A DNA stretch of 64,000 bases from an uncultured Sutterella sp. Its GTDB lineage: Bacteria > Pseudomonadota > Gammaproteobacteria > Burkholderiales > Burkholderiaceae_F. The stretch lies in NCBI GenBank assembly GCA_900544345.1, contig UQUR01000001.1, forward strand, positions 1 to 64,000, written 5' to 3'. The notes below the pieces were generated by a model that was not told the origin of the DNA, did not search any database, and was given only the letters and a program-made list of their open reading frames with translations. The position numbers and the translations under genes are program-made. This document shows positions 34,767 to 43,257 of the stretch, in pieces. Each line of letters starts with the position of its first letter. Position 1 is the first letter of the stretch.

Positions 34767-35726
34767 CTACCCCAGTTTTTCCAAATAGCGCTGAGCGTCA
34801 AGAGCTGCCATGCAGCCTGTGGCAGCGCTGGTGACCGCTTGCCGATAAACCGGATCTTGACAGTCACCAGCAGCAAAAACTCCTTCAATATTTGTAGCTG
34901 TTGCCGTGTGAGTGCCGGTTCCCTTGGTGACGATATAACCGTCTTTGAGCTCAAGCTCATTGGCAAAAATTTTTGTATTAGGTGAGTGACCGATTGCAAT
35001 GAAGATCCCGTCAACCGTTAGGGTCTCGTCGTCTTTGCCGTTAGTACTCTTTAAGAGCACACCGGTTACTCCCTGATCGTTGCCGAGTACCTCTTTGACT
35101 TCACGGAAAAGGTGCAGGACGATTTTGCTTTCTTTGACCGCTTGCATGAGTTTGTCGACCATAATAGGTTCGGCTTTGAAAGTATCTCGTCTGTGGATAA
35201 GGTGTACAGTACTGCAGATATTAGCTAGATAAAGCGCTTCTTCTAAAGCGGCGTTACCACCGCCAACAACGGCTACAGTTTTTTTGCGGTAAAAGAACCC
35301 GTCACAGGTGGCGCAAGCCGATACGCCGCGACCTTTGTAGAGCGTTTCAGATTCTAAACCTAGATACTTAGCGCTCGCTCCTGTGGCAATGATGAGCGCA
35401 TCGCACGTAAAGGTTTTACCGGAATCGGCTTCAAGACGAATCGGCTTTTCTTTTAAATGTGCGGCTGTGATGACATCGTATTCAATTCGAGTGCCAAAGC
35501 GCTCTGCATGATCCATAAAGCGCTGCATAAGTTCCGGACCCTGAGTACCGTTGACGTCAGCGGGCCAGTTTTCAATTTCCGATGTGGTCATGAGCTGCCC
35601 GCCTTGTTCCATACCTGTAATGAGCAATGGATTTAAATTGGCGCGGGCAGCATAAACGCCTGCCGTATAGCCTGCTGGCCCCGAACCGATAATGATGAGC
35701 TTTTCGTGTTGAATCGTCTCTGACAT
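34767..35726 (-). CDS. trxB: Thioredoxin-disulfide reductase
   Basis: 319 residues. FAD site GSGPAGYTAGVYAARA at 14-29, redox-active pair Cys138-A-T-Cys141, NADPH site VVGGGNAALEEALY, and the second FAD motif FAAGDCQDPVYRQ. It reduces thioredoxin. The ftsK-lolA pair lies divergently next to it, a gene order common in Burkholderiales. Confidence 0.97.
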   Translation of the reverse strand: MSETIQHEKLIIIGSGPAGYTAGVYAARANLNPLLITGMEQGGQLMTTSEIENWPADVNGTQGPELMQRFMDHAERFGTRIEYDVITAAHLKEKPIRLEADSGKTFTCDALIIATGASAKYLGLESETLYKGRGVSACATCDGFFYRKKTVAVVGGGNAALEEALYLANICSTVHLIHRRDTFKAEPIMVDKLMQAVKESKIVLHLFREVKEVLGNDQGVTGVLLKSTNGKDDETLTVDGIFIAIGHSPNTKIFANELELKDGYIVTKGTGTHTATATNIEGVFAAGDCQDPVYRQAVTSAATGCMAALDAQRYLEKLG

Positions 35727-35875
35727 ATCTGTACCTCAAATTAATCGTTAACTGAATCATTGTATCCGAGACCGTCTGCAAAAAGATGCGAAAATTTGAA
35801 AACATTGTTCAAGAAACGCTCAAACTGTGAGCAAAGCCCGTACAATTAGAGGGTTCATTTCAGATTGATTTTTTG

Positions 35876-38290
35876 ATGAAAAAACCGGCACTGATTAAAG
35901 AAAAAGCGAAGAAAAACATATTGCAACCGTCCGCTCGTAAATCTTCCCGTGCTAAGGCCGCACAGCTCCCCGTGACCGTCGGAGCCGTAGTCAACGACCC
36001 TATTGCTGAAGCGGGATCACGAAAAAAAGTAAAGCTCGGATCGGTTGTAGGCCTCATCCTGCTTGTCTGTTCTGTTCTTTATTTTTTGATGCTTATTTCC
36101 TACAACCAGACAGATCCCTCGTTTTCTCACGCTGCACCAAATGTGGCGCCTAAAAATTGGATCGGTCTTTTAGGAGCTTGGGTATCCGATATTGCTCTTT
36201 TTGCACTGGGATGGTCAGCTTACTGGCTGGTGCCAGTCGGATTAATGAGTGCTTGGCGTGCCGTGAGTCCCAGTTACAAAAAGCCGCCTTTTGGCAAAAT
36301 CAGTCATCTTTTTGGACTGATGATTTTGCTTTGTGCAAGCACTTCGCTTGAAGCACTGCGCCTTTATTATCTCGCCGAACCTCTGCCGGGAATGGCGGGC
36401 GGCATTTTAGGCCAGACGGTGATGACGGCCTCCACTCCTGTGGTTGGGGCTTTGGGTCTGACGATTTTGATGGTAGTTTGCGCTATGTGCGGAGCCTCCA
36501 TCTTTTTTGATTTTTCTTGGCTTAATGTTGCTGAAAAAATCGGAACCCGTCTGGATCGTTTCTGGCATTTTTTCACCGATCGTCATCAAGCTAGAGTCGT
36601 TGAGCAAAAAGGAAAAACTGCTCAGGAAGAATTGGTTCAGCAATTTAAACCAGAGCCTGCAGTGCCTGATCAAAGTGCTGATGCAGAGGTGCCTTCAGAG
36701 CCTATTGTGCCTGCAGCGCCTCGTCCTGTGATCAATCCTCAGGCAAAAGTAAAAAAATCGGAAGTGGCATTTGAAGCGCAGCAGGAAACACTTTTTGAAG
36801 ATACGACGCAGCCCGTTCGACCTTCTTTGCGTCTATTTGATCCGGCGGGTAACTCAGAGCCTTCAATTGATAAGGCATCATTGGCCGTGATGAGCGGATT
36901 AATTGAAAGTAAGCTCTCAAGCTACGGTGTCTCCGTGAAGGTGAAGGCTGCTAACCCTGGGCCGGTTGTGACGCGTTACGAAATTGAGTTGGCCGAGGGC
37001 GTAAAGAGCGCCAGCGTAAAAAGTTTGGAAGCGGATTTGGCCCGAGTTTTATCTGTGCAGTCCGTGCGGGTCCTCGATACGGTGCCTAATACGCCTTATA
37101 TGGGTATTGAGGTGCCCAATCCTCGCCGTCAGTTGGTGCGAATTTCAGAATTGTTGGGCTCTCAGGATTTTGCAAAAACTAAGGCGCTTTTACCACTTTG
37201 CTTAGGTAAGCGCATTACGGGTGAACCTTTTGTGGTGGACTTAGCGAAGATGCCTCACTTGCTTGTGGCCGGTACCACAGGTTCAGGTAAGTCCGTTGGC
37301 GTCAATAGCATGATTTTGTCGTTGCTCTATAAGTTTGAACCTTCTCAGCTGCGACTCATTTTGATTGACCCAAAGAAAGTTGAATTTGCTTATTACGAAG
37401 ACATCCCTCATTTGCTCTGTCCGGTTGTCGATCAAATGAATGAGGCTAAGCACGGTCTGCAATGGTGCGTCAAAGAGATGGAGCGACGCTATAAGCTTGC
37501 TCACAGCATTAAAGTTCGCAACCTTGAAAGCTATAACGCAAAGGTACGGGAAGCCCGGGCAAACGGCGAGCCGTTAATGAATCCGCTTGCAAAAAATGCG
37601 GGTGAGGATATTGAGCTTGAGGAGCTGCCTTACATTGTCGTAGTAGTCGATGAATTGGCTGATTTGCTGATGGTCGATAAAAAGGGTGTGGAAGAGTCGC
37701 TTATCCGCTTGGCCCAAAAAGCTCGTGCAGCAGGAATTCACTTGATTTTAGCCACTCAACGCCCGAGTGCTGATGTAATTTCCGGCCTCTTGCGCACCAA
37801 TATTCCCTCGCGCGCCGCTTTCCAGGTAGCAACGGGCTCTGATAGCCGAATTATTTTGGACCAAACTGGTGCAGAAAATCTTTTAGGCAACGGTGATTTC
37901 CTCTTTAAGATGCCAAGTCTGCAAGTGCTCGAGCGTATCCAAGGGGCCTTTGTCACAGATGAAGAATTGGAACGAGTTGCGCAGTCGCTCAGACAGATGG
38001 CTAAACCCAACTATGTTGATGATGTGCTTGTGAGTGAAGAAGAGGAAAGTGCTGAATCTGATGAGCCTCGCGGTACAAACGGCGGCAGAAAAGATCCGCT
38101 TTTTGATAAGGCCGTACAGATTGTCATTGAAAGCAATAAGTGCTCTGTGACCTATTTGCAAAGACGCTTAGGCGTGGGTTATCCGCGTGCGGCGAATATT
38201 GTTGAAGATATGGAAGCCGAAGGCATTGTGAGTCCGGCCGACTCCAGCGGCCGCCGAACCATTAACGCGAGAAAAAACGAGGAGCTTTAA
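35876..38290 (+). CDS. ftsK: DNA translocase FtsK
   Basis: 804 residues from the ATG; a TTG one codon upstream also keeps the frame. The N-terminus is basic, then four membrane helices (about 55-210), an acidic linker, and the RecA-like motor with Walker A GTTGSGKS near residues 465-472 and Walker B VVVVDELADLL. The C-terminal winged-helix gamma domain reads KOPS sites (FDKAVQIVIESNKCSVTYLQRRL...). It pumps chromosome dimers at the division septum. No strong ribosome site is visible. Confidence 0.96.
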   Translation: MKKPALIKEKAKKNILQPSARKSSRAKAAQLPVTVGAVVNDPIAEAGSRKKVKLGSVVGLILLVCSVLYFLMLISYNQTDPSFSHAAPNVAPKNWIGLLGAWVSDIALFALGWSAYWLVPVGLMSAWRAVSPSYKKPPFGKISHLFGLMILLCASTSLEALRLYYLAEPLPGMAGGILGQTVMTASTPVVGALGLTILMVVCAMCGASIFFDFSWLNVAEKIGTRLDRFWHFFTDRHQARVVEQKGKTAQEELVQQFKPEPAVPDQSADAEVPSEPIVPAAPRPVINPQAKVKKSEVAFEAQQETLFEDTTQPVRPSLRLFDPAGNSEPSIDKASLAVMSGLIESKLSSYGVSVKVKAANPGPVVTRYEIELAEGVKSASVKSLEADLARVLSVQSVRVLDTVPNTPYMGIEVPNPRRQLVRISELLGSQDFAKTKALLPLCLGKRITGEPFVVDLAKMPHLLVAGTTGSGKSVGVNSMILSLLYKFEPSQLRLILIDPKKVEFAYYEDIPHLLCPVVDQMNEAKHGLQWCVKEMERRYKLAHSIKVRNLESYNAKVREARANGEPLMNPLAKNAGEDIELEELPYIVVVVDELADLLMVDKKGVEESLIRLAQKARAAGIHLILATQRPSADVISGLLRTNIPSRAAFQVATGSDSRIILDQTGAENLLGNGDFLFKMPSLQVLERIQGAFVTDEELERVAQSLRQMAKPNYVDDVLVSEEEESAESDEPRGTNGGRKDPLFDKAVQIVIESNKCSVTYLQRRLGVGYPRAANIVEDMEAEGIVSPADSSGRRTINARKNEEL

Positions 38291-38925
38291 TGAAAAATTT
38301 TTGTAAATTGTTTCTCAGTGCCGCGGTTTTGGGTTGGACAGCTGTTTCTTATGCAGCTGCCACTGATGACTTGAGTCACTTTTTAAAAACAGTGACGAGT
38401 GCGCAGGGGAAGTTTGAACAGAAAGTTTTTACGCGTGAAGGTGAAAGTAAAGAGGGCGCGGGAAGTGGTGATTTTGCTTTTTTGCGTCCCGGAAAATTTA
38501 AGTGGCATTATCAGGCACCGTTTGAGGAACTGATTGTTACTGACGGAAAAACACTTTGGCTTTATGACACAGAGCTCGCTCAGGTTACTCAGAAAGCTTT
38601 AACCGGGGCGATTCCTGCCTCACCTGCTTCACTATTATTCGGCGCACAGGATTTTAGGAAAGATTTTCATGTCCAAAACATTGACAGTACCGACGGCCTG
38701 CAGTGGCTTCGGGCTGTACCTAAAGATGACTCAAATGCTTTTTCAGAGGTGAAAATAGGCTTTGAAAACGGTGTGCCTAAAAAGATGATGTTGAAGGATA
38801 ATTTTGGGCAGCAAACACATTTGCAGTTTGATGATTTTCAATCTAATGTCAAATTAAAAGCATCAGACTTTACCTTTAAGGTTCCCCAAGGGGTAGACGT
38901 TTTAAAGGACGAGAGCCGTTTTTAA
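38290..38925 (+). CDS. lolA: Outer-membrane lipoprotein carrier protein LolA
   Basis: 211 residues with a signal peptide (about 1-22, cut after SYA). The family pattern is clear: FEQKVF, then DFAFLRPGKFKWHYQAP and IVTDGKTLWLYD. LolA ferries lipoproteins across the periplasm to LolB. The ATG shares one base with the ftsK stop and has gaggag upstream, so the genes are coupled. Confidence 0.94.
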   Translation: MKNFCKLFLSAAVLGWTAVSYAAATDDLSHFLKTVTSAQGKFEQKVFTREGESKEGAGSGDFAFLRPGKFKWHYQAPFEELIVTDGKTLWLYDTELAQVTQKALTGAIPASPASLLFGAQDFRKDFHVQNIDSTDGLQWLRAVPKDDSNAFSEVKIGFENGVPKKMMLKDNFGQQTHLQFDDFQSNVKLKASDFTFKVPQGVDVLKDESRF

Positions 38926-38937
38926 TCCAGGAAAAGG

Positions 38938-38972
38938 AAAAACCTCGATTGATATAACAACCGAGGTTTTTT
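38938..38972. terminator. Bidirectional terminator of lolA and the permease gene
   Basis: aaaacctcg / cgaggtttttt with an inner ttg/caa pairing; A run on the left, T run on the right. Confidence 0.85.
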
Positions 38973-38993
38973 GTTGCTGGTTTAATCTGAAAA

Positions 38994-40433
38994 TCAGCTC
39001 GCCATCGCGCTGCTTCGTTCGGTTTGCACCTTTCGGTTCATACCGCCTTTTTTCATTTTTTGAGTTAGATGGTAAATCACATAGCAAAGCACTGTGAAGG
39101 GAACTCCGCAATACAGAGCAATGCGTTGGTCAGGGTCAATGCCCATACCGACCATCACGATCACGCACATCGCGCCGCCTACAATCGGCACCCAGGGGAA
39201 CCAGGGGCTCACGTACTTAAGTTCAGAAAGACTGTGGCCGGAAGCCAGGAATTGCTTTCTGAATCGATAGTGGGCAATGCAGATGCTAAGCCACACTGCA
39301 ACCGTGGAAAAGCCCACGATGGAGGTGAGGATCACAAAAACGGTGTCGGCAGCCATGACGCTGGAGGCCAATGCAAGCAAACCACCCAGCATACTGAAAG
39401 CCAAAGCATTGACCGGAACCCCCCGTTTATTGAGCTTAGCTAATCCTGCAGGCATCATTCCGTCGTGGCCCAAAGACCACACCATGCGGCCGGAGGCAAA
39501 AAGTCCGGTGTTGGCCGAAGACAGGATAGCTGTGATGATCACAAAGTTGAAAATATCCGCGGCGTAGGGAATGCCCATCTGCTCAAAAACCGTGATAAAG
39601 GGGCTTTTTGAGACCGTAGCTGCTTCTGAAGGCAAAAGCGTTGCCACGATTAAAACCGTACCCACAAAGAAAATCACAAGACGCAGAAGCGAGGCACGCA
39701 CTGCCATGGGGATCACTTTTTCAGGATTATTGGTTTCACCGGCAGCAACACCGATCAATTCAGTGCCGGAGTAGGCAAAGCAGACCGTCACCATTGTAAA
39801 GAGCAAAGGCGTGATGCCGTTTGGCAGTAGACCGCCTTCTCCCACGAGGTGTGTTAAGCCAGGAGAGCCCGATTCACCAAAAGGTATCACGTCAAAGAAA
39901 GCGCAAGCGCCCAAGACGATGAAAACCTGAATGGTGACCACTTTAATGATCGAAAGGAAAAATTCGCTTTCAGCAAAAAAGCGTGTATCGATCACGTTCA
40001 GCAGGAAGATGATCGCCCCGAAAATTAAACACCAGGACCACACCGGAACCTGAGGGAACCAGTATTGCATGGCAAAGCCTACGGCTGTGAAGGCTGTACC
40101 GAGCGTGACAGTCCAGTTGAGCCAGTACAGCCAGGCGACGGCAAAACCCGAGGCCGGGGAGATGTACTTACTCGCATAAAGGTGGAAAGAACCGGGTTCA
40201 GGATGAGCCACGGACAGTTCGCCCAGACTCAGCATGATCAGATACACCATAAATGCACCGATCAAGTATGCAAGCACCGTGCCGAAGGCACCGACGTTTG
40301 CAATGATATGACCCGTTCCAAAAAAGAGTCCGCTGCCGATCACGCCGCCAAGACTCAACATGATAAGGTGGCGCAATTGCATCGAGCGTTGAAATTGGGA
40401 CTCGTTGTTCGCCGTAACGTTTTGGGAGTTCAT
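38994..40433 (-). CDS. Amino-acid permease (APC superfamily, AAT family)
   Basis: 479 residues, 12 membrane helices. Helix 1 has the family signature (LRHLIMLSLGGVIGSGLFFGTG) and the AAT signature segment HPEPGSFHLYASKYI follows. The frame stays open for five more codons from a TTG, but the ATG used here has gggggaagg four bases upstream. Relatives carry S-methylmethionine, lysine, arginine, GABA and others; specificity is not determinable by eye. It is divergent from the lyase-dehydrogenase-aminotransferase operon, which suggests import of that pathway's substrate. A long structured leader precedes it. Confidence 0.88.
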   Translation of the reverse strand: MNSQNVTANNESQFQRSMQLRHLIMLSLGGVIGSGLFFGTGHIIANVGAFGTVLAYLIGAFMVYLIMLSLGELSVAHPEPGSFHLYASKYISPASGFAVAWLYWLNWTVTLGTAFTAVGFAMQYWFPQVPVWSWCLIFGAIIFLLNVIDTRFFAESEFFLSIIKVVTIQVFIVLGACAFFDVIPFGESGSPGLTHLVGEGGLLPNGITPLLFTMVTVCFAYSGTELIGVAAGETNNPEKVIPMAVRASLLRLVIFFVGTVLIVATLLPSEAATVSKSPFITVFEQMGIPYAADIFNFVIITAILSSANTGLFASGRMVWSLGHDGMMPAGLAKLNKRGVPVNALAFSMLGGLLALASSVMAADTVFVILTSIVGFSTVAVWLSICIAHYRFRKQFLASGHSLSELKYVSPWFPWVPIVGGAMCVIVMVGMGIDPDQRIALYCGVPFTVLCYVIYHLTQKMKKGGMNRKVQTERSSAMAS

Positions 40434-40640
40434 AATGCCTTCCCCCAAAGTGCTGTCATTGCGTTCTAGCGCCGAGGGTACAGGCTTTTACCCAAGGACT
40501 CAGGATCTTGTCTTCGACGAGTAGTTTCTCGCTTCGAAGCTAGTCCGACAATAACAACGTGTTTTAAAAAGATGTTCGTCGTCCAAACGTCCATCTCGCG
40601 TCTTTCTCGGAGGTTGTCTCCCCCGATACGGTGGTCAACA
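40434..40640 (-). promoter_or_regulatory. Structured 5' leader of the amino-acid permease mRNA
   Basis: Read on the minus strand, four elements follow each other. First a ggag/ctcc hairpin near 40608-40622. Second, an agatg/catct stem (40592-40596 with 40570-40574) followed by TTTTT, like an early terminator. Third, a long hairpin cttcg-aa-gcgag / ctcgt-cgaag (about 40510-40538) nested inside ggact/agtcc. Fourth, a gggta/taccc hairpin near 40478-40495. This looks like an attenuator or riboswitch leader. I compared it with the lysine, glycine, SAM, TPP, FMN and guanidine-I classes from memory and found no match. Confidence 0.35.
40466..40594 (-). CDS. Possible Arg-rich leader peptide upstream of the permease
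   Basis: A 42-codon ORF (starts MDVWTTNIFLK) inside the permease leader. It contains KRETTRRRQ in the long hairpin and ends in YPRR just before the stop, 33 bases before the permease ATG. Six Arg codons using all common Arg codon types could let ribosomes sense charged tRNA-Arg. The ribosome site is weak (agaaaga too far upstream). It may be a chance ORF. Confidence 0.25.
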   Translation of the reverse strand: MDVWTTNIFLKHVVIVGLASKRETTRRRQDPESLGKSLYPRR

Positions 40641-40668
40641 CATTTAACAGTTTTTGGTTGTTTGACAC

Positions 40669-40698
40669 CGCGATATTAGGGATAAATGATCGCGATAT
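40669..40698. repeat. Direct repeats CGCGATAT, two helical turns apart
   Basis: cgcgatat occurs at 40669-40676 and 40691-40698, 22 bases start to start, in the divergent region between permease and lyase operon. This spacing suits a dimeric regulator binding one face of DNA. The rest of the region to 40898 is AT-rich and includes a ten-T run before the lyase gene. Confidence 0.35.
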
Positions 40699-40898
40699 CA
40701 ATACCTGGACGAAAATTTTTTCTCTTGCTGTCAAGCAATACACTATATATACCATGAATAGCGAAATATGTGGCATATTTTCCGATCTATAGAGTATTTT
40801 TTGAGAAACAAAAATAATTTTTTTTTATCGGTTAGGGGTCTTTTTAAAAGTTAGGAGCCGGAATAAAATAAATTCACCTTTTATTTCGGAGAAATGCA

Positions 40899-42293
40899 AT
40901 GTCTGATGCAATGTGGGGCGGACGATTTGATCTGCCGATGGATCATTTGGTGCAGGAATTTAACGCGACCATTTTGATTGAAAAGCGAGTGACTCCTTTT
41001 TCAATTATCGGCAGCACAGCCCATGTGCACATGTTGGCTGCCCAAAAGATTTTGACCCAGGAAGAAGCTGAGGCTATTTTGAAGGGGCTGCAGGCCGTCC
41101 GAAAAGAAGTTGAGGACGGCCGTTTTGTATTTGATGTGGCCGATGAAGACATTCAGATGGCCATCGAGCGTCGTGTAACAGAGCTCGTTGGCCCCGTGGG
41201 CGGCAAGATGCATACGGCTCGTTCGCGCAACGACCAGGCCCAGCTTGACGTTCGTCTCTACACGCGTCACGCCATTCGTGAAATTATCAAAGCGATTTGT
41301 GAATTGCAGCGCAGCATCATTGCCAAAGCCGAGCAGTACATGGGAGTAATGTTTCCGGGCTATACACACTTTCAGACTGGTCAGCCCATTTTGTTTTCGC
41401 ATTGGATGATGGCCTATTTCTGGATGCTTGAACGAGATATCGGTCGTTTTGAAGATGCCTATAAGCGTCTGAATGTTTGTCCGCTGGGTGCTGCCGCGAT
41501 GGCAGGCACCACCTTCCCGATTGATCGTGAAATGACAGCAAGAGAAATGGAGTTTGACGGTCCAAGTGAAAACTCAGTGGATACTATCGGTGACCGAGAC
41601 CATTTAATTGAAACAGATTCGGCGGCGGCTATCTGCATTATGCATTTAAGTCGGTTATGCGAAGAAATTGTGCTCTTTACCAGCCAGGATATTCATTTCT
41701 TTGACTTGTCGGATGACTTCTGTACGGGTTCGTCCATTATGCCCAATAAGAAAAATCCGGATATTGCCGAAAAGATTCGCGGTAAAGCCGGACGCGTTTT
41801 CGGAAACCTTCAGGCGATGCTTACGATGATGAAGGGGTTGCCTTTGGCCTTTAATACCGATATGAGCGAGGATAAGGAGCCCACTTTTGACTCCGTTGAT
41901 ACACTTCACATGAGTCTGCGCATCTTAAAACCCATGCTTGAAAAAATGACGGTTAACGCCGATCAAGCTCGAATCGGTGCAGGACGCGGCTATTCCAACG
42001 CCACGGACTTAGCTGACTATCTGGCCCGAAAAGGCATTCCGTTCAGACAGGCTCACCATATCGTGGGCCATATTGTGAACTATTGCATCAAGCACAATAC
42101 GGATCTGGAAAAGATGACGCTTGAAGAGTACAGACAGTTTTCCGATGCGATTGGTGAAGATATTCATCAATACATTACGTTGGAAGCCTGTGTTGCTGCC
42201 AGACATTCTTTCGGCGGCACAGCGCCTGAACGCGTCACCGAGCAGATTGCCCGTGCTAAGGCTCGTTTGAATGTTTTGCATTGCGGAGTTTAA
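40899..42293 (+). CDS. Argininosuccinate lyase family enzyme (signature residues altered)
   Basis: 464 residues, the argininosuccinate lyase length, and overall closest to ArgH: MWGGRF at the start, KMHTARSRNDQ at 103-113, PLGAAAMAGT, and GYSNATDLADYLARKGIPFRQAHHIVG. The fumarate-loop motif is present with the catalytic Ser near 278-279. Three family signatures differ from E. coli ArgH: HTGRSRND is HTARSRND, YTHLQRAQP is YTHFQTGQP, and GSSLMPQKKNPD is GSSIMPNKKNPD (Asn283). It heads an operon with an OCD-family dehydrogenase and an aminotransferase rather than arg genes. It may be the true ArgH, or a lyase that releases fumarate from another N-succinyl compound. Confidence 0.8.
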   Translation: MSDAMWGGRFDLPMDHLVQEFNATILIEKRVTPFSIIGSTAHVHMLAAQKILTQEEAEAILKGLQAVRKEVEDGRFVFDVADEDIQMAIERRVTELVGPVGGKMHTARSRNDQAQLDVRLYTRHAIREIIKAICELQRSIIAKAEQYMGVMFPGYTHFQTGQPILFSHWMMAYFWMLERDIGRFEDAYKRLNVCPLGAAAMAGTTFPIDREMTAREMEFDGPSENSVDTIGDRDHLIETDSAAAICIMHLSRLCEEIVLFTSQDIHFFDLSDDFCTGSSIMPNKKNPDIAEKIRGKAGRVFGNLQAMLTMMKGLPLAFNTDMSEDKEPTFDSVDTLHMSLRILKPMLEKMTVNADQARIGAGRGYSNATDLADYLARKGIPFRQAHHIVGHIVNYCIKHNTDLEKMTLEEYRQFSDAIGEDIHQYITLEACVAARHSFGGTAPERVTEQIARAKARLNVLHCGV

Positions 42294-42295
42294 AA

Positions 42296-43246
42296 ATGGC
42301 CGTACTGACTCTGACCGAAAAAGAAGTGCTGGAAGTTCTCCCGAAAGTGGATGTGTTTTCAACCGTTGAAGCGATGTTCGGTGCTTTAGGGCGCAATGAA
42401 GCCGTGCAGCCCAAGCAGGTTCAGACGCTTTTTCCGGACAATAAGGGCGACTTTATCAACTATTCCGGCGTTTGGATGAGTGCAGGCGTCTACGGACTCA
42501 AAACTTCTCCTTTTATCGTGCAGCAAAAGGGTTATACGGTCACCGCCTGGACGCTTTTAATGTCAACCGAAACCGGAGAGCCGCTTCTGTTAACAGACAG
42601 TACCCGCTTAACGCTTGAGCGTACTGCAGCGACAACCGCTGTTGCCGTGAAGTATTTGGCCAAAAAGGATTCAAAACACCTGGCAGTGATCGGCTCCGGC
42701 GCACAGGCTTTGGCGCATATTCGGTATGTGAGCGGGTTGAGAAATTGGGAGAGCATTCGTGTGTGGTCTTTAAACAGCCATGAGCTCTCGGATGAAAAGA
42801 AAGAGGCTTTCCGGCAGGCAGGTAAAGGCTTAGTGGAATTTAGCGGTACAAAAGCCGAGGCTTTGAAAAACGCGGATGTGATTTTGCTTTGTACCAGTGC
42901 TGCCGATGCCGTTCTCAGTGCAAAGGATATCGAAGGGACTCCGCTTATCACGTCAATTTCCACTAATGCCGCCTGCGCTCATGAAATTGATCCGGCGCTG
43001 CTTGCCTCAATGGATGTTTATTGCGACTGTACGGCAACGACAGCGACTGTGGCAGGCGAAATGAAACTGGCTATTGAAGCAGGCAGCTGGAAACCCGAAG
43101 ATGTTAAAGGGGACTTGGGAGCTTTGGTGAATCACGCGGCTCCTACTCCTGCCTATGATAAGCCCGTCTTTTTCCGCTCAATCGGTCAGGGGCTTGAAGA
43201 TGTCGCAGTGGCTTTGGCGGTGTTCAATCAAACTCAAAAGCAATAA
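42296..43246 (+). CDS. Ornithine cyclodeaminase / mu-crystallin family dehydrogenase
   Basis: 316 residues. The substrate-binding stretch TRLTLERTAATTAVAV and the NAD-binding motif AVIGSGAQALAHIR are those of the OCD family. The family includes ornithine cyclodeaminase, alanine dehydrogenase and ketimine/delta-1-pyrroline-2-carboxylate reductases, which reduce or oxidise C-N bonds of amino acids. The start has ggag seven bases upstream; an in-frame extension of five codons was not used. It follows the lyase gene by two bases. Confidence 0.87.
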   Translation: MAVLTLTEKEVLEVLPKVDVFSTVEAMFGALGRNEAVQPKQVQTLFPDNKGDFINYSGVWMSAGVYGLKTSPFIVQQKGYTVTAWTLLMSTETGEPLLLTDSTRLTLERTAATTAVAVKYLAKKDSKHLAVIGSGAQALAHIRYVSGLRNWESIRVWSLNSHELSDEKKEAFRQAGKGLVEFSGTKAEALKNADVILLCTSAADAVLSAKDIEGTPLITSISTNAACAHEIDPALLASMDVYCDCTATTATVAGEMKLAIEAGSWKPEDVKGDLGALVNHAAPTPAYDKPVFFRSIGQGLEDVAVALAVFNQTQKQ

Positions 43247-43257
43247 AGAGGTAAGAG

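Noticed and set aside
40434..40640. Known riboswitch classes (lysine, glycine, SAM, TPP, FMN, guanidine)
   Set aside because: Conserved core sequences of these classes could not be found in the leader on either strand.
40811..40830. Poly-T run before the lyase gene as a phase-variable tract
   Set aside because: It lies about 70 bases before the start in non-coding AT-rich DNA; no on/off consequence can be shown.
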